19,412 nt of DNA from Hyphochytrium catenoides (lineage: Eukaryota > Sar > Hyphochytriomycetes > Hyphochytriales > Hyphochytriaceae). Under the pieces are notes generated by a model, which searched no databases, was not told where the DNA came from, and saw nothing but the letters and a program-made list of their open reading frames with translations. The DNA is taken from contig FLMG01000901.1 of assembly GCA_900088475.1 (NCBI GenBank), forward strand, positions 1-19,412, in the 5' to 3' direction. Positions within the stretch are counted from its first letter, which is position 1; every line of letters starts with the position of its first letter. The position numbers and the translations under genes were made by a program. This document shows positions 1-8,745 of the stretch, in pieces.

Positions 1-753
1 TCGTCCTTTCATACGTTTACCCAATGTTGCCTCAGAGTTGACCCAAACTTTACTGATGTCGTTTTACAGTGCTACTCGCTTATGAGTAAAACAAGTCGGT
101 GAGCTTGAGATCAGTGTTTAGGCAAACCAAGTAATACTACGTGGAGCTCTTCAAGACGATGATGAGTATAGCAGCAAGAGTCAGTATGAGCGCTTAGTAA
201 GGTCGAGTGACGTTGAGGATCTATGGACACCACGCTACGTCTCTTGATGAAACTAAATGGACACGTGGAGGCTTTGCAAGTCAACGTGGGAAGAAGCCGT
301 AAGGACTGAGCCCACGACCAAGGGTCATCAGAAGTAGGGCTGTGAGGCACGTTAGAAGTCTCGGTATTGTCGAGCAACTAAGTGCGTTCAGAGAGTCCTC
401 CTCTTTAGACAGACTGGAGGGAAAGATAGACTGGAGTGAACCAGAGATAATATACCGGATACAACTCACAGTCCTAACAGTCCCACTGAGGTCAAGGAGC
501 AACTCAGACTCCGAAATGAGTAACTGAGCTCCTTGACTACAGTTTTCTCATCAAGACTGTGGCCCATCGGATTCCGGACATAGGCGGATTAACCAACAGT
601 CATTAGGTATATGTGGACTCTAATCACTAATTGGTACGGTAGGACAGTGAGTCCTTAGACCAACTAACTAGTAGGCCAAGCCGTACTGTAGCCGTGCAAT
701 ATCTTCGACGAAAGGATATCCCTCATAAAGTACAGCGGATAAGTAAAGGATAC
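1..753. other. Left flank, no gene seen
   Basis: No ORF here has a recognisable domain, and the short open frames overlap each other on both strands without a consistent signal. The stretch holds one copy of a 53-bp dispersed repeat (427-479) and, at its right edge, the left part of the site into which the hAT element inserted. I read it as repeat-derived intergenic DNA. Confidence 0.5.
427..479 (+). repeat. Dispersed 53-bp repeat, copy 1
   Basis: This 53-bp segment matches 4931-4983 in the same orientation at 48 of 53 positions, with no gap. The flanks diverge quickly on both sides. The shared core includes ggagtgaaccagagat and caactcacagtcctaaca. The two copies lie on opposite sides of the hAT element but far outside its termini, so they are not its target duplication. 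They probably belong to an older interspersed repeat family. Confidence 0.75.
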
Positions 754-761
754 TCCAGGAG
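754..761. repeat. hAT target-site duplication, left copy
   Basis: The octamer tccaggag lies directly outside the left terminal repeat and is repeated exactly at 4855-4862. An 8-bp duplication is the hallmark of hAT insertion. Confidence 0.95.
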
Positions 762-779
762 TAGTGTTGTGACCCGGGT
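762..779 (+). repeat. hAT left terminal inverted repeat
   Basis: These 18 bp are perfectly complementary to 4837-4854. The innermost part, gacccgggt, is also a copy of the motif that recurs through both subterminal regions, so the tip may double as a transposase binding site. Confidence 0.95.
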
Positions 780-880
780 CAACTTTTTGCCAACCCGACC
801 TGACTTGGGTCAACAGGTGCCCAACCCGGGTCAACCTGAGAAATAAGCCTAACATTTACTATAGGACTCGGGTTACTCGG
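771..880. repeat. hAT left subterminal motif cluster
   Basis: Several variants of the palindromic core acccgggt and its relatives (acttgggtcaac, aacccgacc, actcgggtt) recur on both strands within about 110 bp. Short repeated subterminal motifs of this kind are transposase binding sites in characterised hAT elements; that role here is inferred. Confidence 0.75.
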
Positions 881-1685
881 GTTGCCTATACATAAGATAT
901 GCATTTAGCCAAATCTCACTGTGTAGTTGTAGGTAGTAGTGCGTTGTGGTGGACTGTCGACTCGTCCCTCCATTCCTCTTGTTGGAGATCTCCTGCTGGC
1001 ATCTTCGGCGAGTTTCGTTCTGCATGAAAATCTTCTAGAACTCCTACCAGAAGTCGTCGAGCGATAGCATGAAGGAGACTCCTTGGGCCTTGGGCTGACT
1101 TGGAGAGCGAGGAGCGGGAAGTGGACACCGCCCTGCTCGTTGCTGCTTGTTATCTATTGCCTATTGCCCTTGATGTCCCACGGCTTACAAATGTGAGGCA
1201 AAGCGCGGGAACTGGACAGAAGGCAGGTGCTTTTGGCGCGAATGAGGGCTTGTAAAGATCTCCAACATCCAACAATAGAAGATCCTGCTCGCTGCTGGTC
1301 GTCGCTCTTCTTCACTCTTCTGTTTGATCACCTACTTTTCTTCGATCTTGCTCGAGATTACTTACTACTCCTTCATAGTCCTTTCTCCTCTTCTTCGCCT
1401 GCTGCTTCTGCTTCCTTTTCTTCCGGTGCCTTCCTCTCTCCGATGAAGTTGAGGAGGGAGGTCAAGTTCAGCCTTGTTAGAGTTGTCTTCGTGAGATAAT
1501 GACGTGTGACTCCCGTCATAGTTCCATTTCCCTTGACCACTTTAAGTACCTACCACTCAGGCAGCAGTGCCAATAGTAACAAGCCTTATCGATATCAATC
1601 CTCATACCTCCACTAATAGTTGCAACTATCTCGCCCTCAAACTATTCACGCATAGACGACAAACGTTTACTCCAATTCTTACCAA

Positions 1686-4292
1686 ATGGCGGTGCAGCAG
1701 CGGGGAGGAAGCAATAATTCAAGCGACAACGGTACGGGCAGTGAGAATATACCAACCAGGAGACAGGAAGACGGCTTAAGAGGAGGCTCTGTCACTCCTA
1801 TCATTGATGTACGTCGGGGCGCTCTTTCTCGTTTAGGGGGCAGTGGCCATCCTGCAACCAACCCAGCCCGCTCCCGTTCCACCACCGGCTCCTCATCACA
1901 GTCATCGTCGCCGGGAACAGATGGTCTCTCTACTACGTCCTCTTCTTCCAATAAAAGCGCTTCTCGAGGAGCTGAGACAGCAACGTCACCACCAGCCACC
2001 ACCACCTTACTGCAGGAGGAGGACGTAAGTGAAGAGGATCAACAACGCACCTCCTCCTCCTTTGGCCCAGCTCTCTTGGCAGGACCCGCTAGGGCCAGAG
2101 GGCCACCAAAGTCCTCTTGGGTATGGGAGCATTTTCAAGGGGTCACAAGCAAGACAAAAGTCAGCAAGTTTAGCAAGAGAGTCCAAGAAAGGCTTCAGCA
2201 AACAAAGGATCCCGTCGTATGCCTAAAGTGTGCAACAGTGTACTCGAAGGCAAGTGGTACTGGTGTATTAAAGAAGCACCTGGCGAAGCACCGGATTTTT
2301 GACCCCGAGGCTTGCACGGCGAGAGAGCCAAAGCTCGCCGGAGCAGTGATAGCACCTACGACGGCGGGGAACACTATTGATCATCAAGCAGGGGAGGGAA
2401 AACCCTCTCGTCAGCAAACTTTGGGGGAATGCAATGAACGGATTGCTCCTTACAACGAAAAAGCCAACAGTGTCCACTTGAATAGGTACATTGAATTTGT
2501 TGTGATGGAGCTGGTACCACTGTCACTTTCTGAGTCTAAGCCGTTCAGGAGGTTTATCCAAGGGCTTAACCCTCGCTACCGCCATCCATCTCGGCAACAC
2601 GTCAAGCTAAAGGTGCAAGAGAAGTGTGCTTTTAAAAGGGCTCAGCTTAGGACAGATGTATTGTCTACTGTCGAGACTGTCCACGCAACGACCGACTTCT
2701 GGACTTCTGGGGCCAACGAGCCATATTGTGGAGTGACTTTACATTGGCTTAGTCCATCTGGAACTTCAATCGAGACGGTAGACGTGCGGACAAAGCTGGT
2801 ACCATATCCCCATACCTCCGATGAGATACTCAGTACGTTTCGCTCCATCTTAGAAGAAGAAGGCTTGAGCTCAAAAGTCTCTTTTGTAACTTCGGACAAC
2901 GGTAGCAATGTGGTGAAGGCCTTTGAAAACACTGAGTTTGTTCACATACGATGCGCTGCGCATTCTCTCCAGCTAGTTGTTCGTCATGGGGTTGAGCATG
3001 ATTCGCTGGCAAATTGCTTGGAGAAAGTTAGAGGGCTTAATGTCCTGTTGTCACGGCCAAAGCAGGAGCAATTCCTTAGGGATGCCCAGGTCTTCCTTGG
3101 AGTGTCAGAGACAGATACCGTATGCGTGATTAAAGAGGTAGACACAAGGTGGAACTCCACGCTACTTATGGTGGAGAGATTGCTGAGGCTACGAGAAGCC
3201 ATTGAAAGATATAAAGCCAAGTTGGAGAGTGATCTAGCTGCTCATCAACGAGCAGCTTGGAATACTTTTAAAGCACAAAAGACCTCTTCTCGATCGTTGC
3301 CAGGTTTTATTAAGCCTGTTAAGCCGAGTGCAGACTTTATCAAGCTTGTCACAAACGTCTCCACCCTCATACCCTGCTCTGACGACTGGAAATTGCTGGC
3401 AGACCTCGTAAACCTTCTGAAGCCTTTCGAGGCTGTTACGGTTCAACTTGGAGGCTCGTATTACTCGACTTTCTCTACGGTTATTCCTTGCCGCTACAAG
3501 CTAAAGACTCACCTAATTGAGCAGCGGAACAGTCCAGGAGTGCATCCTTCAGTCTCTCGGGTAGCCGGAGCGATGTACAACATATTCGACGACAAATGGA
3601 AGGCTCCAGGTGTACACGCATTTATCGCTAGCTATCTGGACCCTCAATTCAAGACCGTCGTTAAACAGATGGACACCTATCTTGTCGGTCCCGCCAAGAA
3701 GCTGCTTGCTGAGTTGATAAACGAGGAACAAGACCGTCAAAGGGAGGAGGGTGGAAAGGGGGTGTCTATAGACGACGAAGGTAGTCAGTCAGACGAAGAC
3801 GACGAAGGACCATCAGTAGTTGGTTTGGGAGCAAGAGGGGGCTTTGATCTCTTGTCCGAAGTGATAATGTTGGCCGGTGATCACGTGGACGACATTGAGA
3901 TCGAGCAAGAGCTGGAGGACGAACTTACCAGATACGATAAGCTCAAGTTTGATCTTAAGTACTTCAGGGGCAAGCAGAGAGAGGTTGACAACTTTGATGT
4001 GATCGCATGGTGGCATGGCAATTCTGGATTGTTCCCTGTCCTCACAAAGATTGCATTGAAATATGCTTCCGTTCCGGGAACTTCAGTGCCTGCAGAAAGG
4101 CTCTTTTCGGGGCCAGGCTTAACGATCACAAAGAAGCGAAACAGGCTCGACAGTGACTTGGTTAATGACCTGCTGTTTCTTCGCAGTACCCTGCGACAAG
4201 AAGACCGCAAGAAAGTAGCGCTTCAAAAGCATCAGCAGCATTCTTCTTCAAGTGTGGCGAGTCATAAGAAGCATCATAGGACTTCCTACTAG
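1686..4292 (+). CDS. hAT-family transposase with BED zinc finger, 868 aa
   Basis: This enzyme should bind the element ends in the nucleus and catalyse cut-and-paste transposition. A Ser/Thr/Gly-rich, probably disordered N-terminus (about residues 1-140) precedes a BED finger: aromatic W145 and W147, then C179, C182, H198, H202 (CX2C...HX3H). The RNase-H-like core shows the first Asp in TDFWTS (D337) and the second in SDNGSN (D404), followed by the family's CAAHSLQLV block. An acidic low-complexity insert lies near residues 690-720. The C-terminal hAT dimerisation region carries PAERLFS (E804 is the likely third catalytic residue) and a downstream RNRLDSDLV stretch. No stop or frameshift interrupts it. 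I chose the ATG at 1686 as the first in frame. The BED finger, all three acidic residues and the dimerisation motif are present, so it is plausibly active. Confidence 0.97.
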   Translation: MAVQQRGGSNNSSDNGTGSENIPTRRQEDGLRGGSVTPIIDVRRGALSRLGGSGHPATNPARSRSTTGSSSQSSSPGTDGLSTTSSSSNKSASRGAETATSPPATTTLLQEEDVSEEDQQRTSSSFGPALLAGPARARGPPKSSWVWEHFQGVTSKTKVSKFSKRVQERLQQTKDPVVCLKCATVYSKASGTGVLKKHLAKHRIFDPEACTAREPKLAGAVIAPTTAGNTIDHQAGEGKPSRQQTLGECNERIAPYNEKANSVHLNRYIEFVVMELVPLSLSESKPFRRFIQGLNPRYRHPSRQHVKLKVQEKCAFKRAQLRTDVLSTVETVHATTDFWTSGANEPYCGVTLHWLSPSGTSIETVDVRTKLVPYPHTSDEILSTFRSILEEEGLSSKVSFVTSDNGSNVVKAFENTEFVHIRCAAHSLQLVVRHGVEHDSLANCLEKVRGLNVLLSRPKQEQFLRDAQVFLGVSETDTVCVIKEVDTRWNSTLLMVERLLRLREAIERYKAKLESDLAAHQRAAWNTFKAQKTSSRSLPGFIKPVKPSADFIKLVTNVSTLIPCSDDWKLLADLVNLLKPFEAVTVQLGGSYYSTFSTVIPCRYKLKTHLIEQRNSPGVHPSVSRVAGAMYNIFDDKWKAPGVHAFIASYLDPQFKTVVKQMDTYLVGPAKKLLAELINEEQDRQREEGGKGVSIDDEGSQSDEDDEGPSVVGLGARGGFDLLSEVIMLAGDHVDDIEIEQELEDELTRYDKLKFDLKYFRGKQREVDNFDVIAWWHGNSGLFPVLTKIALKYASVPGTSVPAERLFSGPGLTITKKRNRLDSDLVNDLLFLRSTLRQEDRKKVALQKHQQHSSSSVASHKKHHRTSY

Positions 4293-4760
4293 TAGAGAGT
4301 AACCATAGTAAGTAATGCTGATGGCATCGCAACAACCCACAAGTAATGAGTAGCACTACTCATCAAGTAGTGATGATGATGAAAGATGAAAGATGATTTA
4401 GCCATCCAACGACGGGCTTCTTCGTCCTCGTCCGTCGAGATTTATGATGTGATCAACTGATTGATCGATGATTCACGACGGTGGTTCGTGGCTTACTCCT
4501 CCTGTACTGCATGTACTCTGCTGATGGGTGCCCGCTTCCCTCCTCCTGCAGCTTGTTCTCCCGTGTTGGTGCTTGGTACGAGTGGTGGGTTGGGGGTGAA
4601 GAAGTAAGCCATAGATTATGTTAGGGCTATCTGATTCTTCTGTTCTACCTTTCTCCGTATTCGATAAGATTTAACACACTTTAACTGCAGAAATGGATTG
4701 CTCTCATCACATCATAAGGAATACGAATCACTTCTCACCCTTTGTGTTCGTTGACTTTGC
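4293..4760. other. hAT 3' non-coding region
   Basis: Between the transposase stop and the right subterminal cluster I see no ORF of substance. A short gatgatgatgaaagatg-type repeat lies near 4368-4396. I infer that the transposase 3' UTR and polyadenylation site lie here, but no clear AATAAA is evident. Confidence 0.5.
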
Positions 4761-4850
4761 CTAACCCGGGTCAGGGCCACGCCAACCCAACCTGACTTGA
4801 GTCAAACCTGACTTGGGTTAACCTGGGTTATGGTCAACCCGGGTCACAAC
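4761..4850. repeat. hAT right subterminal motif cluster
   Basis: At least six variants of the GGGTCAAC / GACTTGGGT / AACCCGGG motif are packed into 90 bp on both strands, mirroring the left end. The right cluster is denser than the left one. Ends with unequal site arrays are known in hAT elements; binding is inferred. Confidence 0.75.
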
Positions 4851-4854
4851 ACTA
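4837..4854 (-). repeat. hAT right terminal inverted repeat
   Basis: Perfect 18-bp inverted copy of 762-779; the element ends at base 4854, directly before the second tccaggag. Confidence 0.95.
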
Positions 4855-4862
4855 TCCAGGAG
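4855..4862. repeat. hAT target-site duplication, right copy
   Basis: Octamer tccaggag, identical to 754-761. Confidence 0.95.
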
Positions 4863-4926
4863 GACTCGAACCTGAATCATGAATGATCAACCAAGTGTGC
4901 ACCCACAGACATTGCACCAAATATCC
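4855..4926 (-). repeat. tRNA-like (probable SINE) remnant split by the hAT
   Basis: Removing the hAT and one target copy and reading the minus strand from 4926 through 4855 and on to 748 gives a tRNA-like plan. GGATATT (4926-4920) can pair over 7 bp (one G-U) with AGTATCC (754-748). Directly inside this, TCAGG (4875-4871) pairs with CCTGG (759-755). The loop starts TTCGAGT, giving GGTTCGAGTCC, an exact match to the RNA polymerase III B-box consensus GGTTCGANTCC. The T-loop has 10 nt rather than 7, and no convincing anticodon arm is present. It is therefore a tRNA-derived repeat or decayed tRNA, not a working tRNA gene. Only the 4855-4926 part is annotated here; the remainder is at 748-761. 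Confidence 0.5.
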
Positions 4927-4930
4927 ATAG

Positions 4931-4983
4931 TAGATTGGAGTGAACCAGAGATTATACACCAGATGCAACTCACAGTCCTAACA
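4931..4983 (+). repeat. Dispersed 53-bp repeat, copy 2
   Basis: Matches 427-479 at 48 of 53 positions. It abuts the tRNA-like sequence (separated by four bases), so it could be part of the same composite repeat. Copy 1 lacks the tRNA-like neighbour. Confidence 0.75.
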
Positions 4984-5313
4984 CTTTCACCTTGAAGTAT
5001 TTTTGAATTGTGTGTGCCTACAGTATGGTTACAAAGTCGACTGCTCTACTACCACAGCGAACTTCTTCAGACACATTATTGCTTCCCCTACGAGAACTCG
5101 TTCTGCAGCAGCAGCGGAAGGCTCCTCTTTTGAAGACCCCCAATAATGGACAGAAATAATCAGATACTTACCATCTACTACCAGGTAGTGGTTATAGAGG
5201 ACGGTGAAAAATCTGTGGACTATCTCAACGTCTGGGATTATCTTTTGACACCAAATACAGTCAACACCCACGATCTTACCACTCGGCAATAATATGGTTC
5301 ATTAAAAAAAAGT
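4984..5313. other. Uncharacterised stretch with competing short ORFs
   Basis: A minus-strand frame (5289-5029, 86 codons) and a plus-strand frame of about 48 codons from an ATG near 5149 overlap. Neither gives a recognisable protein, so I do not annotate a gene. A perfect 8-bp stem with an 8-nt loop (aagtttgg / ccaaactt) lies at 5310-5333, just beyond this stretch. Confidence 0.35.
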
Positions 5314-5693
5314 TTGGGATCGAGTCCAAACTTCTCATGGAGACGGCTAGAACTCCCAGGCCGTCCATCTCATGGAACAGAGACACACTTCTTTCTTATA
5401 CAGCTCCAGTACCTGCAATTCTTCTACGAAATAAAGGCAAGGGTCAGCCTCCTCAACGGTCAAGTGATGATCCTAGAAGATGATGATGAAGTCACAACAT
5501 GTGTACAGAAAGACCTACTATGCCGAGATGGCACTTTAATCAAGGGCTTTGATGATGACAATCCCGGTTGGAAGACGTAGTGGACGAAGCGGAACAGAGA
5601 TATTCCGATCTCCAAAAAGTCATCCAGGAACTAAATTCTTCAATAACATATGAGACAGCAATGCTGATTCGTGAATTCTTACAACTCCTTTAA
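5314..5693 (+). pseudogene. Unrecognised frame-broken coding remnant
   Basis: Two plus-strand frames look like parts of one acidic, helical protein. The first runs to the stop at 5578-5580 and includes the acidic stretch ILEDDDEVTT and GFDDDN. From about 5570 the next frame opens and reads EDVVDEAEQRYSDLQ and further amphipathic helix, ending at the TAA at 5691-5693. Composition and the abrupt frame change suggest a decayed gene or an exon set with an unseen splice. No family is recognised. No start codon is convincing; the beginning given is only the limit of the open frame. Confidence 0.3.
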
Positions 5694-6271
5694 ATACTTG
5701 CCGCCAGGGGAACGCGTTTAATATGGATATAGGCCTCCGAGTATGCCGCTGGGGAGGGTTAATTCCTGATGGAGAACCTCTTGGACTGTCGATCTTTAAA
5801 TGTTAATTGGCAGACAGTACATCGCTCATAACAGAACGTTGATAAAAGTTGCCCAGTATCCACTGCCACTCCGCCAAAAAAAAGAGAGAAGTGGGCATGT
5901 TACGCCCTTCCCTCCTTTTTCTTCCCAGCAAGGAAGTGAAATGAATATTCATATATAACCCGAAGAAGATTCATATTTCTACCTGATGCCGGAGCTCGCC
6001 CAGTAGTCAAGAGATCACCCACTCTCGTCATTGGTTAGAAGAGCAAAGACCCACAAACTCATTTCCAGCCATGACAAGTGACCTGCGCGGCCTAAGAAGA
6101 AGACGACTGCGCATTGAAATAGAAGGGCACCAAACCTGCCACCACAGAAGGTTTGATGAGAGCCGTCTAGTTAGCTTATTAGACCTGCCCTTCCAACATC
6201 ATTGCCATGTACTTCATGATTTGACGTCTCTCAGGTCCAAAAAAACTTGTTGCCTCTGATTAAGGTCTCAT
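5694..6271. other. No gene seen
   Basis: Only short overlapping frames are visible, including a 62-codon ATG frame at 6071-6259 with a basic, unrecognisable product. No RNA gene or repeat is apparent. Confidence 0.4.
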
Positions 6272-7043
6272 TTATAGGTCTCGATAGCCCTCCTCCTCAA
6301 TGGTTCTGTCCCCCGCAAATGATGACAACCTACGCTTGCTGGACGGCTGGGCTCGATGGAGCTCCTTAGACCTATTTTTTCTCACTTTAGTTATATACTT
6401 TCTCAAGGACTTTAGTTCTTTCTCATATGATGAGTAATCGTCATAATTGGTACTCATATAGTTCTCGAAGAGCATATGGAAGTTCAGATATATGGCTTCT
6501 CGGCTTTATCACTGCAGCTCTAATTGGGTGCCCCTTCTCGAGTTCCTTCAAGAATGCAAGATTGCGAAGATCTTTCTTGTGGACGTTGCGGTACTTCTCA
6601 TAGTGTGCCTCATCATTATCATAATCAACGAGACACTCTGAGATGATCTCCGGTGCTTGCTGTTCCACATTAGCCATGACACAACCTGTAAACTGGTAAT
6701 TCACCTCCCAGTGATGCTCTCGGTGTAGGCTTTCTGGTACCTTTCAAAAGAAAGGCCACAAACCGAGCGTCCCTTGACGATAGCACCATCAAGGAGCACT
6801 ACCATCTGAAGGTCATCTTTCACCACTTGGTGAATATGATTGATGTCCACCTTTCCATTTCCGTTAAGCATTGCTTGATCCGCCGCAGCGGAATAAGTAG
6901 ACGAGAAATCACGTCCAAGGCCAGCTTCAATTTGACTTCTTGTAAGATAGTCAACTAGCTCCTTAATGTCATCTCTGTTGAGAATAAAAAGACCCTGCTT
7001 CTTCCTAATTCCATTAGCAGGGCGTTCGGAGAAGGTTGGGATT
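6272..7043 (-). pseudogene. Unrecognised decayed gene, three frames
   Basis: Reading the minus strand, three consecutive open stretches each look protein-like and abut where one closes. The first is about 7043 to a TGA at 6703-6701, about 113 codons, including NRDDIKELVDYLTRSQIEAG. The second is 6704-6441, including ISECLVDYDNDEAHYEKY. The third is 6475-6272, highly charged and predicted helical, including YEKELKSLRKYITKV. The simplest reading is one gene of at least 250 codons broken by two frameshifts. The joins lack good GT-AG introns. I do not recognise the family; the frames share orientation with the integrase remnant downstream, so they could be relics of the same mobile element. Confidence 0.35.
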
Positions 7044-7745
7044 CAGCTGAGTGCTCGTTGAGAGGTAGTGTTGGACTTGTGCTCTTCGTAGGAAATTGAT
7101 GAATACATTAGTTGATCAAAGTGACCAAGTGCTCATCAAGCTCTTGTCTAGTGATTCTTCTGGAGCTAACTAGCTAAACTACGTAAGTCGCTAACTTACT
7201 ACTGAACTACTGAGCTACTTCCTATGTCCAAGTATTACGATGGAAGTGCAACACATGCAAAGAAGATAGAAGTAGAAGGGAGTGAGAGAGAAAGACCTCA
7301 AAAGAGACACGAAGAAAGAAAGGCTTTCAATAGCTTCGGTCCTTATGTCCAGTGAGAAGTTCAGAGCGCCAACAGAACTTCCATCTGCAAAGTCTAACGC
7401 AGAAGACCAGCACGGTCTAGTGCAGAGACAGTGCGCGAGAGACTTCCTAAGCAGAGTCCGAACGTCAGCAGTAACTTCCAGTACTATTTACATGGGAGAA
7501 CATCGCCTTCTAGCCTTGTAAACTCTCTCGCTAACCTCCGAGGTTTTTCCTCTCTTGTTGCCATTTTCTTTTCCAGAGCTTAGGTGCTTCTTTCTTTTCT
7601 CGCTCTACATAATAATCAAGAGAATTTTTTGAGAAGAAAAAAGTAAACATCCCTCTGCTAAAATTTCTGTCTTTGCTTTTTTCTTCAATGCTTTTTTAGT
7701 CCTCTTGGTCACAGTATTTTTCATTGGCTACTTTTTCTTTTCTCT
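7044..7745. other. No firm gene; T-rich tract
   Basis: A 79-codon frame at 7282-7521 begins with GTG, is basic and is not recognised; the opposite strand is also open over much of it. A thymine-rich stretch follows (about 7540-7760). I see nothing I can name. Confidence 0.35.
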
Positions 7746-8450
7746 CTTCATATTGGGAATGATCGCATCAATCATGGTAAAATATCTAGCGTCGCCGATG
7801 CAGCAGAAACATTTGAAGAAGTGCAAAAGGCAGCATCAGTCAGTTTACCTTCAACAAATGCTCCGTTCATCGAGGGCCAGCCAGAAGAGGGCCAATGGTG
7901 GGATAATAACTATAATCTATGCATGGAGTTGATACCACGAAGCGTGAGGGGCCATCTCAAGGAAAGAATTCTCAACTCAAGATTAAAAAACTGAAAGTTT
8001 GAGCTTGATGAAGTGAGCGGTGAAATGGAAGAGCTCATCACAAATCAACTTGCTGAGTCTCAACAACAAAGTTTTCCGGGCGAAAATTCAGGAGCTTGAT
8101 AGTACCATCGATTCATTGCAAAGGAAGTTGGACCAGTGTAAAGATATGCTATTGACCCAGCATAAGATCATACAGAAGTTGAGAACTTCATCGTGTTTAA
8201 GTCGTTCTTATTTCTTAAAGCAACTGAGAAGAGTCAAAAGTTGGCAGCTATTTTTCTTTGCTGGATATGGCAGTAGTGAAGTTGAGGTGTATCGGCTATG
8301 AAAAGAGCATCTATAAAAATGTGAATTGGTACTGCTGTGAAACAAGGTCTGGGGTTTTGACCGTTCACATGATGATGCAGAAAAAGCTGGATCAGTGCAA
8401 ATGTAAAGTACTTGGTCATTAAACAACATGGTCTCATTATGGATCTGAGA
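7746..8450 (+). pseudogene. Decayed coiled-coil protein remnant
   Basis: From about 7746 a plus-strand frame runs roughly 80 codons without a stop, including AADAAETFEEVQKAA-like helical sequence (DAAETFEEVQKAA visible) and EEGQWWDNNYN, and ends at a TGA near 7992. It resumes as LDEVSGEMEELI, then a different frame (8020-8301) continues with a heptad-like stretch IQELDSTIDSLQRKLDQ. A second KLDQCK block occurs at 8385-8402. The stop and frame changes argue for a pseudogene or unrecognised splicing. A 51-codon ATG frame (8267-8422) with four cysteines is included here but not supported separately. No family is recognised. Confidence 0.3.
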
Positions 8451-8745
8451 TCCCACACTCTCTAAAGTTCTTTCGATAGCAACAGCATCGTGTCAAACCT
8501 TATATTCTAATATTATTTTCTGGGCAATAATGAAGGTTATGTATTGGCTAAAGAAAGAAGTTCACATAATGATGGATTGTAACGGACAATCTGACTGCTA
8601 ACGGCTTAGAAATGGTCATCACTACCACAACTATCAACCAATCAGCGGCTACCAGACAACCATAACAGCCAATCACAGGGAGCGCTAACAGAAGTCCTGG
8701 TTCAGCCAAAGACAACAGAGACTGAGCCAGATTGACTGCAGTCAT
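8451..8745. other. Spacer 3' of the integrase remnant
   Basis: No coding sequence seen. Contains two related motifs, ccaatcagcg and gccaatcacaggg, about 35 bp apart, which look like CCAAT-type or repeat-end sequence but cannot be assigned. Confidence 0.3.

Larger units (their letters stand above)
762..4854 (+). mobile_element. Complete hAT-superfamily DNA transposon (4093 bp)
   Basis: The element is bounded by 18-bp perfect terminal inverted repeats (tagtgttgtgacccgggt at 762-779, its reverse complement at 4837-4854; 20 of 22 bp if extended). They begin with TAGTG, fitting the hAT terminal consensus. Both ends are flanked by the identical octamer tccaggag. Inside is one uninterrupted transposase gene (1686-4292), with about 0.9 kb of 5' and 0.56 kb of 3' non-coding sequence rich in subterminal motifs. 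Perfect duplication, perfect TIRs and an open ORF together indicate a recent insertion that may still be autonomous. Mobility itself cannot be judged from one copy. Confidence 0.97.

Noticed and set aside
1679-2005. 108-codon minus-strand ORF overlapping the transposase start
   Set aside because: It is antisense to the low-complexity N-terminus of a well-supported transposase gene and shows no motif.
748-4926. A functional tRNA gene interrupted by the hAT
   Set aside because: The T-loop has three extra bases, the D-loop is too long and no anticodon stem can be drawn, so only a tRNA-derived relic is claimed.
5310-5333. Perfect 8-bp hairpin with an 8-nt loop after an A-run
   Set aside because: It resembles a bacterial terminator, but the context is eukaryotic and the A-run is on the wrong side. 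The loop also resembles a B box with one mismatch, yet no A box or tRNA fold was found.
8267-8422. 51-codon Cys-rich ORF resembling a FLYWCH-type finger
   Set aside because: The W-C and C-x-C order and spacing do not fit the FLYWCH pattern, and it overlaps a decaying coiled-coil frame.
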